Shown here piece after piece: positions 22,124 to 31,022 of a DNA stretch of 64,000 nt (within the stretch, counting starts at the first letter, position 1; every line of letters begins with the position of its first letter). The stretch spans positions 1-64,000 of the forward strand of contig CAYSEN010000001.1 in assembly GCA_964430335.1 (NCBI GenBank), given 5' to 3'. The position numbers and the translations under genes were made by a program. Source of the DNA: SIBU01 sp964430335. GTDB taxonomy: Bacteria > Patescibacteriota > Minisyncoccia > Phycocordibacterales > SIBU01. Under the pieces are notes generated by a model. That model did no database searches, had not been told where the DNA came from, and saw only the letters and a list, made by a program, of their open reading frames with translations.

Positions 22124-22651
22124 ATGTCGGGACATAACAAATGGTCACAAATTAAAAGACAGAAGGAGAAAACTGACGGTCAGAAAAGTAAGATGTTTTC
22201 TAAATATGGCAAATTGATTGCCATTGAAGCAAAAAAGGCTAACGGTAATCGCGAAGCTGCCGGACTTAAGGCCGTGATTGAGCGTGCAAAGGCTGAAAAC
22301 ATGCCAAATGACAACATCGAGCGTGCCATCAAAAAAGCTACGGATAACTCTATCCCTCTTGAATCGATTACCTACGAAGCCTACGGACCAGGAGGGTGCG
22401 CTATGGTAATTGAAGCCTTGACTGACAATCGTAATAAAGCTGCCCAAGAGATTAAATTTATTCTTTCACAAAACGGTTTCGCTCTTGCTGGAATGGGAGC
22501 GGCTACTTGGGCTTTTGCTAAAGAAGGCATGGTTTGGAAGCCAACCACCACGGTTCCTCTTGAAGATGCTGACTTGGAAAAATTGAGTAAATTGGTTGAG
22601 GACTTGGAAAATAATGATGAGGTACAGGACGTCTTCACAAACGTAGAATAA
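22124..22651 (+). CDS. YebC/PmpR-family protein, short form
   Basis: YebC-family protein (translation factor relieving proline stalls, or transcriptional regulator, depending on subfamily). The N-terminal signature MSGHNKWSQIKRQKEKTDGQKSKMFSKYGK and the central YEAYGPGGCAMVIEALTDNRNK / GMGAATWAF blocks are present. At 175 residues it is about 65-70 shorter than usual: after GMVW it passes almost directly to the terminal DLENNDEVQDVFTNVE, so most of domain III is deleted rather than truncated. It is followed 2 bases later by ruvC, the usual neighbour. Confidence 0.93.
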   Translation: MSGHNKWSQIKRQKEKTDGQKSKMFSKYGKLIAIEAKKANGNREAAGLKAVIERAKAENMPNDNIERAIKKATDNSIPLESITYEAYGPGGCAMVIEALTDNRNKAAQEIKFILSQNGFALAGMGAATWAFAKEGMVWKPTTTVPLEDADLEKLSKLVEDLENNDEVQDVFTNVE

Positions 22652-22653
22652 AA

Positions 22654-23130
22654 ATGAAAATCCTCGCTGTAGACCCGGGGTATGAAAAAATCGGCATAGC
22701 CATACTCGAGAAAAATTCTGGCAAAGAAGAGTTGGTTTTTTCTGAGTGTTTTAAAACCTCCCGAAAAATTTCTCCCCAAGAAAGACTTCTCTCCCTTGGA
22801 CAAGAGGTTATGAGGGTTATTGAGGAATATCATCCATCAGCTCTTTCGATTGAAAAACTTTTTTTTGAAGTAAATCAAAAAACTGCCATGCTGGTCTCAG
22901 AAGCAAGGGGTGTAATTATCTACGAAGCCGTGAAGGCGGGCTTAAAAATTGAGGAATTTACACCACTTCAAGTTAAAGTGGCGGTAACTAGCTACGGTAA
23001 GAGTTCGAAGAACCAAGTGAAATATATGGTTGATAGGTTGATCAAAATAAAAAAATCTATAAAAGAGGATGACGAATATGATGCTATTGCACTTGGTTTA
23101 ACTTATTTTGCTTGTGTAGGCAAAAACTAA
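22654..23130 (+). CDS. ruvC: Holliday junction resolvase RuvC
   Basis: 158-residue RNase H-fold endonuclease that cuts four-way junctions held by RuvAB. The four acidic residues are visible: Asp 7 in AVDPGYEKIG, Glu in SIEKLFFEVN (near 68), and the two aspartates of DDEYDAIALG (near 138-141). VKVAVTSYGKSSKNQVKYMV matches the conserved DNA-binding segment. Translationally linked to yebC (2-base gap); the next gene starts 1 base after its stop. Confidence 0.96.
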   Translation: MKILAVDPGYEKIGIAILEKNSGKEELVFSECFKTSRKISPQERLLSLGQEVMRVIEEYHPSALSIEKLFFEVNQKTAMLVSEARGVIIYEAVKAGLKIEEFTPLQVKVAVTSYGKSSKNQVKYMVDRLIKIKKSIKEDDEYDAIALGLTYFACVGKN

Positions 23131-23131
23131 C

Positions 23132-23734
23132 ATGGAAAACATTTTGTACTTAAAATTTGCATCTTCGGTCTTGGCAAGCATCATCACGTTTTTTGGTTTT
23201 TACCCTTACATAAAAGATATATTTGCCGGGAACACAAAACCTCATTTGTACACATGGCTTATCTGGTCACTAACCCAAATTACGAATGCGATTATTGTTG
23301 CAAGAGGAGGAGCGGGTTATCTAGCCTCTATATCATTCGTTACTGGGTCATCGCTTGTTTCATTAGTATTTATACTCAGTATCAAATATGGAACTAAAAA
23401 TATTACCAAGACTGACACTAGCTTACTGATATTAGAATTGGTCGCAATTTTATTTTTATGGAAATTCAATGACCCACTGACCTCACTCTTATTAATTTCC
23501 TTCATTGATCTGGCTGGTTACATTCCAACTATAAGAAAGTCGTTTGAGGAACCATGGAGTGAATCTTTAATATTTTGGATCTTAATGAATGTTGGAAATA
23601 TTTTTACATTAATAGCTCTCAACAAATACAACATTTTAACCACTTTTTACTTAATTATTCTCTTTGTAGGCAATAGTGCAGTTTTTTCGGTATGTATACT
23701 TAGAAGGAGAATTATTGATAAGATAAGCAAATAA
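23132..23734 (+). CDS. PQ-loop-like membrane protein
   Basis: 200-residue protein with six to seven hydrophobic segments. Two halves look alike: GFYPYIKDIFAGNTKPHLYTWLIW and GYIPTIRKSFEEPWSESLIFWIL each have the proline-containing first helix and W-rich segment of PQ-loop / SemiSWEET-type repeats, which move small solutes. The substrate is unknown. It starts 1 base after ruvC and is probably co-transcribed. Confidence 0.65.
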   Translation: MENILYLKFASSVLASIITFFGFYPYIKDIFAGNTKPHLYTWLIWSLTQITNAIIVARGGAGYLASISFVTGSSLVSLVFILSIKYGTKNITKTDTSLLILELVAILFLWKFNDPLTSLLLISFIDLAGYIPTIRKSFEEPWSESLIFWILMNVGNIFTLIALNKYNILTTFYLIILFVGNSAVFSVCILRRRIIDKISK

Positions 23735-23852
23735 GTTGTCCACAGAAAGCAGGTATTTGCAAAAAAAATGGCTATTTGATAAAACTATGACACTAGGGTG
23801 TTTCCTTTAAAAAGAACAAGGAAAATACTCATTAACAATTAACTTTTTGTTC

Positions 23853-23942
23853 ATGGACGACGAGAACGAGACATTAGATCCAGATCTTATGGATGAAGCA
23901 TCTCCAGATCTAGGAGATGGTGAGGAAGAAGACATGATATAA
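23853..23942 (+). CDS. Very small acidic protein (29 aa)
   Basis: ATG to TAA frame reading MDDENETLDPDLMDEASPDLGD and ending EEEDMI; nearly half of the residues are Asp or Glu. It ends directly at a strong terminator, and the flanking gap would otherwise hold nothing, which argues for a real gene. No Shine-Dalgarno is obvious. Its composition suggests binding to a basic partner; the function is unknown. Confidence 0.5.
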   Translation: MDDENETLDPDLMDEASPDLGDGEEEDMI

Positions 23943-23974
23943 AAATAAACCCCCTTTAAAGGGGGTTTATTTTT
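23943..23974. terminator. Bidirectional terminator between the acidic mini-gene and tyrS
   Basis: AAAATAAACCCCC-TTTAAA-GGGGGTTTATTTT, symmetrical, between two convergent stops. Confidence 0.88.
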
Positions 23975-23977
23975 ATA

Positions 23978-25183
23978 TCATTTGATTGTTACTTTTAGGA
24001 ATCGATGTTTCCCGACCTTAAACACAGCGGAAGATTCAACTTTGAAGTTAAAATCCAAAATCTTTACGACTTTTCCATCCGATTCTAGAAAACCGACCGC
24101 GTTTTCCCCAACAAGCCTTCTCCATTCTGACTTTGAAGATATTAGGCTGGTTTTGAGCAGACACTCGGACAAAAGGCTTCCCTTCTCTGATTCAATTTCT
24201 GGTATCTCGTCTGGAATTTCACCTTTGCTAAAAGTTTTAAGAAAATTTTCTTTCGCAACTTTAGCTTTTTTGTCTCCGTAGTAAACAGCCACTACCTTTT
24301 CTGCAAGTCTCAATTTCAAATCTCTAGGATTAACTCCGGATTCTAAACTTTTTTTAATATCGGCTATTTCGGAAAGTGGCACGGTTGTACACAATTCAAA
24401 AACCGGCAAAATAAAGTCATCAGACCAACTCATTACTTTGCCAAAAATTTCATCTGGTTTTTCGTTTAAAGAAACCATGTTCCCCTCTGTTTTACCCATT
24501 TTTTTGCCAGTAGAGTCGACAAGCAACTTCATTGAAATAACCACCTTTTCTTTGTCGTTTAGCTTTTTAAGCAAATCCCTACCCATCAACATATTAAAGG
24601 TTTGGTCATTTCCTCCTATCTCTCCATCTACATTCATCGCAACCGAATCGTAACCTTGTAAGACAGGGTAAAGGAATTCACTTAAATACAGATCTTTTCC
24701 TTCACTAATTCTTTTCTGGAACATGTCTCGCTTAATGGTCTGAGCATAGGTTACATTTGAAAGAAGTTTGGCAATGTCCACCATCGATAATTTATTTATC
24801 CACTTTGAATTATATTTTAATTCGGCAGGATTATTGCCTGAAAAATTCAAAATCTTTGAAACCTGCTTTTTGTAGAACTTGGCGTTGGCTACAACTTGTT
24901 CGCGAGTAAGAGGGACTCTCATCGACATTTTATCAGGATCGCCAATCATGGCTGTAAAATCTCCGATCAGTAAAATAATTTTATGTCCTAATTTCTGGAA
25001 TTGAGCCAATTTTAGCATCGGAATTACATGACCAAGATGAAGGGTTGGTCCTGTAGGGTCGGCTCCTAAATATATAGTTAATTTCTCACTTTTTGAGAGT
25101 TTTTCTTGCAAATATTCCCTGCTCGGGTATATTCGCTCAACTCCTCGGGTTAACAGTTCGTTAATTATTTCTTGATTTTCCAT
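23978..25183 (-). CDS. tyrS: Tyrosyl-tRNA synthetase
   Basis: Class I aminoacyl-tRNA synthetase charging tRNA-Tyr. The HIGH motif appears as HLGH (residues about 50-53), the substrate pocket as GGNDQTFNMLMGRDLL, and KMSKS as KKMGKTEG (near 228). The C-terminus carries an S4-like RNA-binding domain (LVGENAVGFLESDGKVVKILDFNFKVESS). I chose the ATG at 25183 (401 aa) because TGC-TAAAAT lies 7 nt before it; an ATG-containing extension to 25192 exists. Divergent from the penicillin-binding protein. Confidence 0.95.
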   Translation of the reverse strand: MENQEIINELLTRGVERIYPSREYLQEKLSKSEKLTIYLGADPTGPTLHLGHVIPMLKLAQFQKLGHKIILLIGDFTAMIGDPDKMSMRVPLTREQVVANAKFYKKQVSKILNFSGNNPAELKYNSKWINKLSMVDIAKLLSNVTYAQTIKRDMFQKRISEGKDLYLSEFLYPVLQGYDSVAMNVDGEIGGNDQTFNMLMGRDLLKKLNDKEKVVISMKLLVDSTGKKMGKTEGNMVSLNEKPDEIFGKVMSWSDDFILPVFELCTTVPLSEIADIKKSLESGVNPRDLKLRLAEKVVAVYYGDKKAKVAKENFLKTFSKGEIPDEIPEIESEKGSLLSECLLKTSLISSKSEWRRLVGENAVGFLESDGKVVKILDFNFKVESSAVFKVGKHRFLKVTIK

Positions 25184-25190
25184 GAACAAC

Positions 25191-25199
25191 ATTTTAGCA
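25191..25199 (-). promoter_or_regulatory. Extended -10 promoter of tyrS (leaderless type)
   Basis: Minus-strand TGC-TAAAAT ending 7 nt before the chosen ATG. Confidence 0.5.
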
Positions 25200-25246
25200 T
25201 AAACACCTTCTTAAAATCTTGTAAGGACGTGGTATTATATTATCCA

Positions 25247-27775
25247 ATGAAACACAAAGAAACTGTGTCTAAGTATCGAATTTTAAAGGAATTATTCTTG
25301 GGTCTAATTATTTTAGGAACTATTGGCGTGGGTGGCGTACTACTTTGGGTTTCGACATTCACCATGCCTGACCTGTCCTCCTTTAGCGACAGAAAAGTTA
25401 GCGAATCAACAAAAATTTATGACCGAACAGGCAAAGTTCTACTTTACGACTTAAACCAGGGTACAAAAAGAACTAATGTCGCCGATAGCGAAATTTCAAT
25501 AAATGTTAAAAATGCGACCGTCGCTATAGAGGACAGCGATTTTTACGAACATCACGGTATTAAAATCACTTCCATTTTCAGAGCAATTATTGCCAATATT
25601 TTCTCTAGAGGTTACAGCCAAGGAGGTTCTACTATAACCCAACAAGTAGTAAAAAACTCGCTTCTTACAACTGAGAAAAAAATCTCAAGAAAACTGAAAG
25701 AGTGGGTTTTGGCCTTAAAACTAGAAAGAGTTCTCAACAAAACTGAAATCCTAGACATCTACTTAAACGAAGCTCCATACGGAGGGACTATTTACGGAAT
25801 AGAAGAAGCTAGCCAAACATATTTTGGGAAAAAAGCTTTGGATTTAAGCCTGGCAGAATCTGCTTATCTCTCTGCCCTACCAAACGCTCCGAGCTACTAT
25901 TCACCTTACGGCAACAATAAACAAAGACTAGAAGATAGAAAAAATTTGGTCCTATCAAAAATGCTTGAGAAAAAATTTATTACTCAAGAAGAATATGATA
26001 AAGCTAAGGCTGAAAAAGTAGCCTGGAGACCTCAAGAAAATACTGGAATCAAGGCGCCACATTTTGTGATGTATATTAGGCAGTATCTAGAAGAAAAGTA
26101 TGGAAAATCGATGATAGAACAAGGTGGTTTGAAGGTGACAACCACATTAGATTACGGCCTACAGGCAAAAGCTGAGGAATTGGCAAACAAATACGCACTC
26201 GAGAACGAAAAAAATTACAATGCCGAAAATGCTTCTATCGTGGCATTGGACCCGAAAACAGGACAGATTTTGGTAATGGTTGGTTCCAGAAATTATTTTG
26301 ATAAAAACATTGATGGAAATTTCAACGTAGCGCTGGCCCACAGACAACCAGGTTCTTCATTTAAACCGATCGTCTACGCCGAAGCCTTCATAAAAGGTTA
26401 TACACCGGACACGGCTGTTTTTGACTTACAGACCGAGTTCTCCTCCGAATGTAACCCAGACGGAACACCTATTGTGAAAGGTGATGAGAAGAAGTGTTAC
26501 ATGCCTGAAAATTATGATCATGTTTACAGAGGTCCTATAAGTTTCCGAAATGCACTAGCACAATCGATAAACGTACCGGCTATTAAAGCTCTTTACTTAG
26601 CGGGTTTAAAAGATTCGCTTAGATTGGCAAAAGATATGGGCATTAAAAGCCTTACCAACACTAATCAATACGGATTAACTCTCGTTTTGGGAGGCGGAGA
26701 AGTTTCCCTACTTGATATGAGTAGCGCTTACGGGACATTTGCAGCTAACGGTGTAAGAAATCCATACCAAGGAATATTAAAAGTGGAAGATAAAAATGGA
26801 ACAGTTCTTGAACAATTCGAACCTCATCCAATCGAAGTGATGCCGGAGCAAGTCGCTTTAATGATTTCAGATGTTTTGAGCGACAACAAAGCTCGTACAC
26901 CAGCTTTCGGTGAACATTCAGCTCTCTATATCGAGGATCGACCTGTGGCTGTCAAAACCGGTACCACCAACGACTACCGTGACGCGTGGATTATGGGATA
27001 TACACCAAACCTTGTAGTAGGTGCTTGGGCCGGAAACAACGACAACAGCCCTATGGAAAAAAAGGTGGCAGGCTTTATAATCGCTCCGCTTTGGAATGCG
27101 TTTATAAAAGAAGCTTTGAAACAATACCCAGTTGAGAATTTTAAAAAACCAGACCCAATAGATAAATCAACTCTCAAACCAGCATTGGCCGGCTTTTGGC
27201 AAGGTGGTAAAGCTTACTTTGTAAATAAATTATCTGGAGAGAAAGCAACAGACGCCACCCCTCCTGAACTTAGAGAAGAAAGAGTTATAAAACAAATCCA
27301 CTCAATTCTTTTCTGGGTAGATAAAGACAACCCAGCAGGACCGGCACCAGTAAACCCTGACCAGGATCCTCAATTTAAACTTTGGGAATACCCTATCAGA
27401 AAGTGGGTTACGGCAAATAATGTTATTGAAGAAGGTGAAAATGTTATTCCTGTAAGCACCGACTCCATGCACGGGCCAGAGTCAATTCCAACAATTACCA
27501 TTTCAAACCCAATTTCTGGAACTCTATATCCTAAAAATCAAAATATTGTTATTACAGTAAATACAAGCGGAAGATTCCCAATCTCAAAGGTGGATTATTT
27601 CATCAATGGTGCTTTTGTGGGTTCAGCTACTAGAGCTCCATGGAGTTTTAGCTTCCTTCCTAGGGAGTTGGATACCTTAAGAACTGAAAATGAGCTAAAG
27701 GCGATCGTCTACGACACGGCCTTTAACCGAAGCGAAACAAAAATCACCTTTAACATTGCTTCCTCTAGCATTTAG
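25247..27775 (+). CDS. Class A penicillin-binding protein (PBP1A type)
   Basis: 842-residue bifunctional peptidoglycan synthase. One N-terminal membrane helix (about residues 10-32), then a GT51 glycosyltransferase: EDSDFYEHHG (near 94), GGSTITQQVVKN (near 126), RKLKEWVLALKLER and ILDIYLNEAPYGG. The transpeptidase domain has SxxK as PGSSFKPI (near 368), SxN as QSINVPA (near 438) and KTGT (near 568). A C-terminal Ig-like domain (about 745-840) ends the protein. Start ATG at 25247 gives a clean cytoplasmic tail; the frame extends 25 codons upstream but overlaps the tyrS start. It should cooperate with the MurE-like ligase and the LysM/M23 hydrolase. Confidence 0.95.
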   Translation: MKHKETVSKYRILKELFLGLIILGTIGVGGVLLWVSTFTMPDLSSFSDRKVSESTKIYDRTGKVLLYDLNQGTKRTNVADSEISINVKNATVAIEDSDFYEHHGIKITSIFRAIIANIFSRGYSQGGSTITQQVVKNSLLTTEKKISRKLKEWVLALKLERVLNKTEILDIYLNEAPYGGTIYGIEEASQTYFGKKALDLSLAESAYLSALPNAPSYYSPYGNNKQRLEDRKNLVLSKMLEKKFITQEEYDKAKAEKVAWRPQENTGIKAPHFVMYIRQYLEEKYGKSMIEQGGLKVTTTLDYGLQAKAEELANKYALENEKNYNAENASIVALDPKTGQILVMVGSRNYFDKNIDGNFNVALAHRQPGSSFKPIVYAEAFIKGYTPDTAVFDLQTEFSSECNPDGTPIVKGDEKKCYMPENYDHVYRGPISFRNALAQSINVPAIKALYLAGLKDSLRLAKDMGIKSLTNTNQYGLTLVLGGGEVSLLDMSSAYGTFAANGVRNPYQGILKVEDKNGTVLEQFEPHPIEVMPEQVALMISDVLSDNKARTPAFGEHSALYIEDRPVAVKTGTTNDYRDAWIMGYTPNLVVGAWAGNNDNSPMEKKVAGFIIAPLWNAFIKEALKQYPVENFKKPDPIDKSTLKPALAGFWQGGKAYFVNKLSGEKATDATPPELREERVIKQIHSILFWVDKDNPAGPAPVNPDQDPQFKLWEYPIRKWVTANNVIEEGENVIPVSTDSMHGPESIPTITISNPISGTLYPKNQNIVITVNTSGRFPISKVDYFINGAFVGSATRAPWSFSFLPRELDTLRTENELKAIVYDTAFNRSETKITFNIASSSI

Positions 27776-27783
27776 TATTTTGT

Positions 27784-28041
27784 CTACCTTAATCCTGAGA
27801 TCTTAGTAGGTCCTAGATTATTTGATAGTTCTTTTAAAAAGAACTGTCTTTTAATGAACAATTCGCTTTTTAGTGCTGGAGAAGCTTTTACATACAAAAC
27901 CCCTTCCCTTATTACAATATCCGCCAACTCTAATTTTAGATTCAAATGCTTTTCGACAAGTTCGGAAAAAATTTTTTTGACGGCAATATCTCCGAGTCCA
28001 AGCGATTTAAACTTTTCTAAGAAGAATGAGATTTTTTCCAT
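27784..28041 (-). CDS. DciA/DUF721-like small protein
   Basis: 85 residues with the layout of DUF721 proteins, whose member DciA helps load the replicative helicase: a helical start (FLEKFKSLGLGDIAVKKIFSELVEK) then beta strands (LELADIVIREGVLYVKASPALKSELFIKR) and a last helix. It lies 13 bases after dnaN in the same direction and next to the probable origin, where such a protein would be useful. Short for the family; identification is by pattern only. Confidence 0.55.
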   Translation of the reverse strand: MEKISFFLEKFKSLGLGDIAVKKIFSELVEKHLNLKLELADIVIREGVLYVKASPALKSELFIKRQFFLKELSNNLGPTKISGLR

Positions 28042-28054
28042 ATTTAAAACCTCT

Positions 28055-29155
28055 TTATTTGTTCATTGGCATCACGAGGTAGGTAAACATCTTATCGGAC
28101 ACTCCTCTAATCACCACGGGCCTATTAGGGCCTGAGAACGACAAGCTAATACTGTCTGTGTCTATTGATTGCAAACAATCATTTATATATCGGAAATTAA
28201 AATTCACTTCGTTGGACTCCCCTGTCATGGCCGAATCAATTAAGGTCGTGTTTTCACCTAAGGTTGTGTTTTTTGTGGTTAGTTGGAATTTCTTCTCAGA
28301 AGGTGCGATATTTAAATTGATTTGGTTAAAGGCGTCTGAAAAGATAGTACTGATTTTTAAGGCTCTTATTAAATCTTCTTTTAAGACAACAACTTCGGTT
28401 TTAAACTCTTTAGGGATAATCTGTTGGTAATCAGGAAAAGCTCCTTCAATCAATCTTGAGGTTAAGTAGGTACCTCCAAAAACAAAAGCGATTTGATGTT
28501 TGTTAAAACGAACTTCTATTGATTGAGGATTTTTCTCTAAAATCCTCATGATTTCTGCAATATTTTTAAAAGGGATTAGAATCTTCTCGAATTCCTTACC
28601 AATTTTAAATTTTATTTTCTTTTCTGCTAGTCTAAATGAATCGGTCGCAGCAAAGACTACGTTATTATCATCTGAATAAACACAAACACTCGATAACTCT
28701 GGCTTGATACTTGAATTAGAAGAACTGTAAGACACAGACTTTAACCCCTTCACAAAATCATGAGATTCAATTTCGAAAGACTGTTCGTTTGAGATCTCAG
28801 GGATAGTTGGAAAATCTTCTGAAGAAAAACACTTTATATTACTTTTACTTTTGTTGGAGGTGACAGTAAGAGTCAGCTCGTTACTCTCGAGTTTTATGTT
28901 TTTTTCATTAGAGATACTAGAAACAATAGAACTCAAAACATTTGCTGGAACAGCCAAAACACCCTCTTCATCAACCTTTGCCGGTATCGAGCTTTGGAAA
29001 CCTAGGTCTAGGTTAGTGGACCTGATTTGTAGTAAACCTTTTTTAGCTTCAATAAGTACACAAGAAAGCACTGGTAAGTTTAAATTCTTTCCAGCTATTT
29101 TCTCTGCTTGGTTTAGAACTTCCTGCAATTTGTTCTGTACACATTCTACTTTCAT
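28055..29155 (-). CDS. dnaN: DNA polymerase III beta subunit (sliding clamp)
   Basis: 366-residue ring-forming processivity clamp with three repeated domains. Recognisable segments: MKVECVQNKLQEVLNQAEKIAGKNLNLPVLSCVLIEA at the start, LTVTSNKSKSNIKCFSSEDFPTIP in domain I, VCVYSDDNNVVFAATDSFRLAEKKI in domain II, and the C-terminus LSFSGPNRPVVIRGVSDKMFTYLVMPMNK with the conserved P-M near the end. It sits between dnaA and the DciA-like gene, the classical origin order. Confidence 0.96.
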   Translation of the reverse strand: MKVECVQNKLQEVLNQAEKIAGKNLNLPVLSCVLIEAKKGLLQIRSTNLDLGFQSSIPAKVDEEGVLAVPANVLSSIVSSISNEKNIKLESNELTLTVTSNKSKSNIKCFSSEDFPTIPEISNEQSFEIESHDFVKGLKSVSYSSSNSSIKPELSSVCVYSDDNNVVFAATDSFRLAEKKIKFKIGKEFEKILIPFKNIAEIMRILEKNPQSIEVRFNKHQIAFVFGGTYLTSRLIEGAFPDYQQIIPKEFKTEVVVLKEDLIRALKISTIFSDAFNQINLNIAPSEKKFQLTTKNTTLGENTTLIDSAMTGESNEVNFNFRYINDCLQSIDTDSISLSFSGPNRPVVIRGVSDKMFTYLVMPMNK

Positions 29156-29362
29156 ATTCTATATATAAGATTATTACTACTACTAAGGGTGTGGATAATG
29201 TGTGTTTCTAATAATAATGTTGCTAATTAAGGTTTAAATGGAATTTTTAAAAATGATAAGTTGTGGAAATCTTAGGAAGAATTGTGGGTGAAAAAATCAG
29301 AATCCATAAATCGTGTTTTTATTCCCCATACTGTTCTCCACTTTTACACAGGTTATCCACTT
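29156..29362. other. Probable replication origin (oriC) between dnaA and dnaN
   Basis: 207-bp A+T-rich gap with a cluster of DnaA-box-like 9-mers: TTATCCACA (minus, 29190-29198, perfect), ATTTCCACA (minus, 29262-29270), TTCTCCACT (29334-29342), TTTTACACA (29342-29350, fits TTWTNCACA) and TTATCCACT (29353-29361). The stretch about 29220-29260 is almost pure A+T and could unwind. The dnaA-dnaN position is the usual bacterial origin site. Confidence 0.65.
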
Positions 29363-30709
29363 TTAAAGCATTGTTCTAATCTGGTCTAATTCCTGGCTAA
29401 GACTCGTGTCCATTTTCAACTCCTCTTTAATCTTTTCACATGAATGAATCACTGTTGTATGGTCTCTGCCTCCTAATTTCTGACCAATCAAAGGATAAGA
29501 TATTCTGAAATCCTCTCTTAAGATGTACATTACAAGCTGTCTTGGTTTTACTACTTCTTTTCTTCGGGTTTTTTCATAAATATCCGCTTCTTCTATGTTA
29601 AAGAAGCTTGCCACAGCCTTTGTTACTTCTTTAACCGAAATCGCTTTTTTAGGTTTCGCACTGTTTTTTATCAGATTTCTGACTTCAGCAATACCCAACT
29701 CTCTACCTTTGAGTTGAGATTGGCAGATTAGTACGTTTAGCATACCTTCAAGTTCTCGAATGTTTCCCTCAAGAGAGTTGGCTAGGTGATCTAAAACATC
29801 TTCTGAAACAGACACAGAAGACATCTGAGCTTTGGTTTTAAGAATAGCCAACCTTGATTCCCTATCAGGTGTAGGAATGTCTACTATCATACCCGCAGAA
29901 AATCTGGATTTTAATCGGTCTTCTAGATTTTGAATGTAATTTGGATGCTTATCAGATGAGAATACAATCTGCTTGTTACTTTCGTGCATAGTATTGAACA
30001 AATGGAACAACTCTTCCTGGGTTTTTTCTTTGTTTGAGAAGAATTGAATATCGTCCATGATTAAGATGTCATACTTTCTGTATTTATCCTTAAAAACATT
30101 GATTTTATTGGCTTGTACGGCGTTGATGTAATCTATGGCGAACTTCTCTGAGGTCACGTAAAATATTTTTTTACTAGGGTTTTGTGCCCTAGCGTAATTG
30201 CCTATAGCTTGTATCAAGTGAGTTTTACCGTGCCCTGTGTTTCCGTAAATAAATAATGGGTTGTACACACTTCCTGGTTTTCTTGCCACAGCCTGAGCGG
30301 CGGCATGAGCCAATTCATTAAAAGGTCCAACAACAAAAGACTCAAACGTGTATTTTGGATTTAAGTTGTTCTCTTTATCAACATACACATCCTGTAGGGG
30401 TAACTCAGCGGTAGGACTTGGTTGTTGACTTCTCGCATTCTCCGCTTCCCTTCTCTTGCCGTCATCCTTAGTGATTATGTATTCGAGCGCCCTTGTGTGC
30501 TCGTCGAGGTTTCTTAAGGACTTTAAGATTGTTTTGTGGTATTTGTTGAATAGCCAATCCTTAGCGAAGGCGTTTGGTACTGATATGAATACCACACCAT
30601 CGTCTCTTTTGATTATCCTTGTATCCTTAAACCATGTGTTAAAGTTGGCTTTTGATACCGTCAGTTCGATTTCTCCTAGTACATTATTCCAGAGTTGCTC
30701 ATTTTCCAT
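29363..30709 (-). CDS. dnaA: Chromosomal replication initiator DnaA
   Basis: 448 residues. Domain I (MENEQLWNNVLGEIELTVSKANFNTWFKDTRII) is followed by a short linker and the AAA+ core: Walker A GNTGHGKTHLIQAIG (near 161), Walker B DILIMDDIQFFSNKEKTQEELFH (near 216), sensor II region. The C-terminal DNA-binding domain ends GGRDHTTVIHSCEKI, the DnaA-box-reading signature. It binds boxes in the flanking gaps; both 29156-29362 and 30710-30859 contain matches. Confidence 0.98.
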   Translation of the reverse strand: MENEQLWNNVLGEIELTVSKANFNTWFKDTRIIKRDDGVVFISVPNAFAKDWLFNKYHKTILKSLRNLDEHTRALEYIITKDDGKRREAENARSQQPSPTAELPLQDVYVDKENNLNPKYTFESFVVGPFNELAHAAAQAVARKPGSVYNPLFIYGNTGHGKTHLIQAIGNYARAQNPSKKIFYVTSEKFAIDYINAVQANKINVFKDKYRKYDILIMDDIQFFSNKEKTQEELFHLFNTMHESNKQIVFSSDKHPNYIQNLEDRLKSRFSAGMIVDIPTPDRESRLAILKTKAQMSSVSVSEDVLDHLANSLEGNIRELEGMLNVLICQSQLKGRELGIAEVRNLIKNSAKPKKAISVKEVTKAVASFFNIEEADIYEKTRRKEVVKPRQLVMYILREDFRISYPLIGQKLGGRDHTTVIHSCEKIKEELKMDTSLSQELDQIRTML

Positions 30710-30859
30710 AGTTTGAATGATTATTTAAGTCGTCTCATTATATACTTATTTATAAAGGCATGAACTTGTGGAAAATCGTGAGATATGTTTATAATGTGTG
30801 AACAGTTTGGGGATAACGATACTCAACAATATAAATTTCAAGTATTTACTTAATCTAAT
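30710..30859. other. dnaA-rpmH divergent intergenic region
   Basis: 150 bp between divergent dnaA and rpmH. It contains one exact DnaA-box match (TTTTCCACA on the minus strand, 30767-30775), suitable for dnaA autoregulation, and A+T-rich stretches. Fewer boxes than the dnaA-dnaN gap, so it is the weaker origin candidate. Confidence 0.45.
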
Positions 30860-30994
30860 ATGTCTTTTACATACAAACCAAAAAGAAAAAAGAGAGCTCG
30901 AACCCACGGTTTTCTTGTTAGACAAGCAAAACACGGAGGTAAGAGAGTGATAAAGAGCCGAAGAAGAAAGGGTCGCAAGAAGCTTACCGTCTAG
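30860..30994 (+). CDS. rpmH: 50S ribosomal protein L34
   Basis: 44-residue very basic protein, MSFTYKPKRKKRARTHGF, ending RRRKGRKKLTV; the THGFLVR and GRKKL motifs are diagnostic. It starts the conserved rpmH-rnpA-yidC-jag cluster, 28 bases before rnpA. Confidence 0.97.
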   Translation: MSFTYKPKRKKRARTHGFLVRQAKHGGKRVIKSRRRKGRKKLTV

Positions 30995-31022
30995 TCTTCA
31001 TCTCAATAGGTCATTTAATTTA

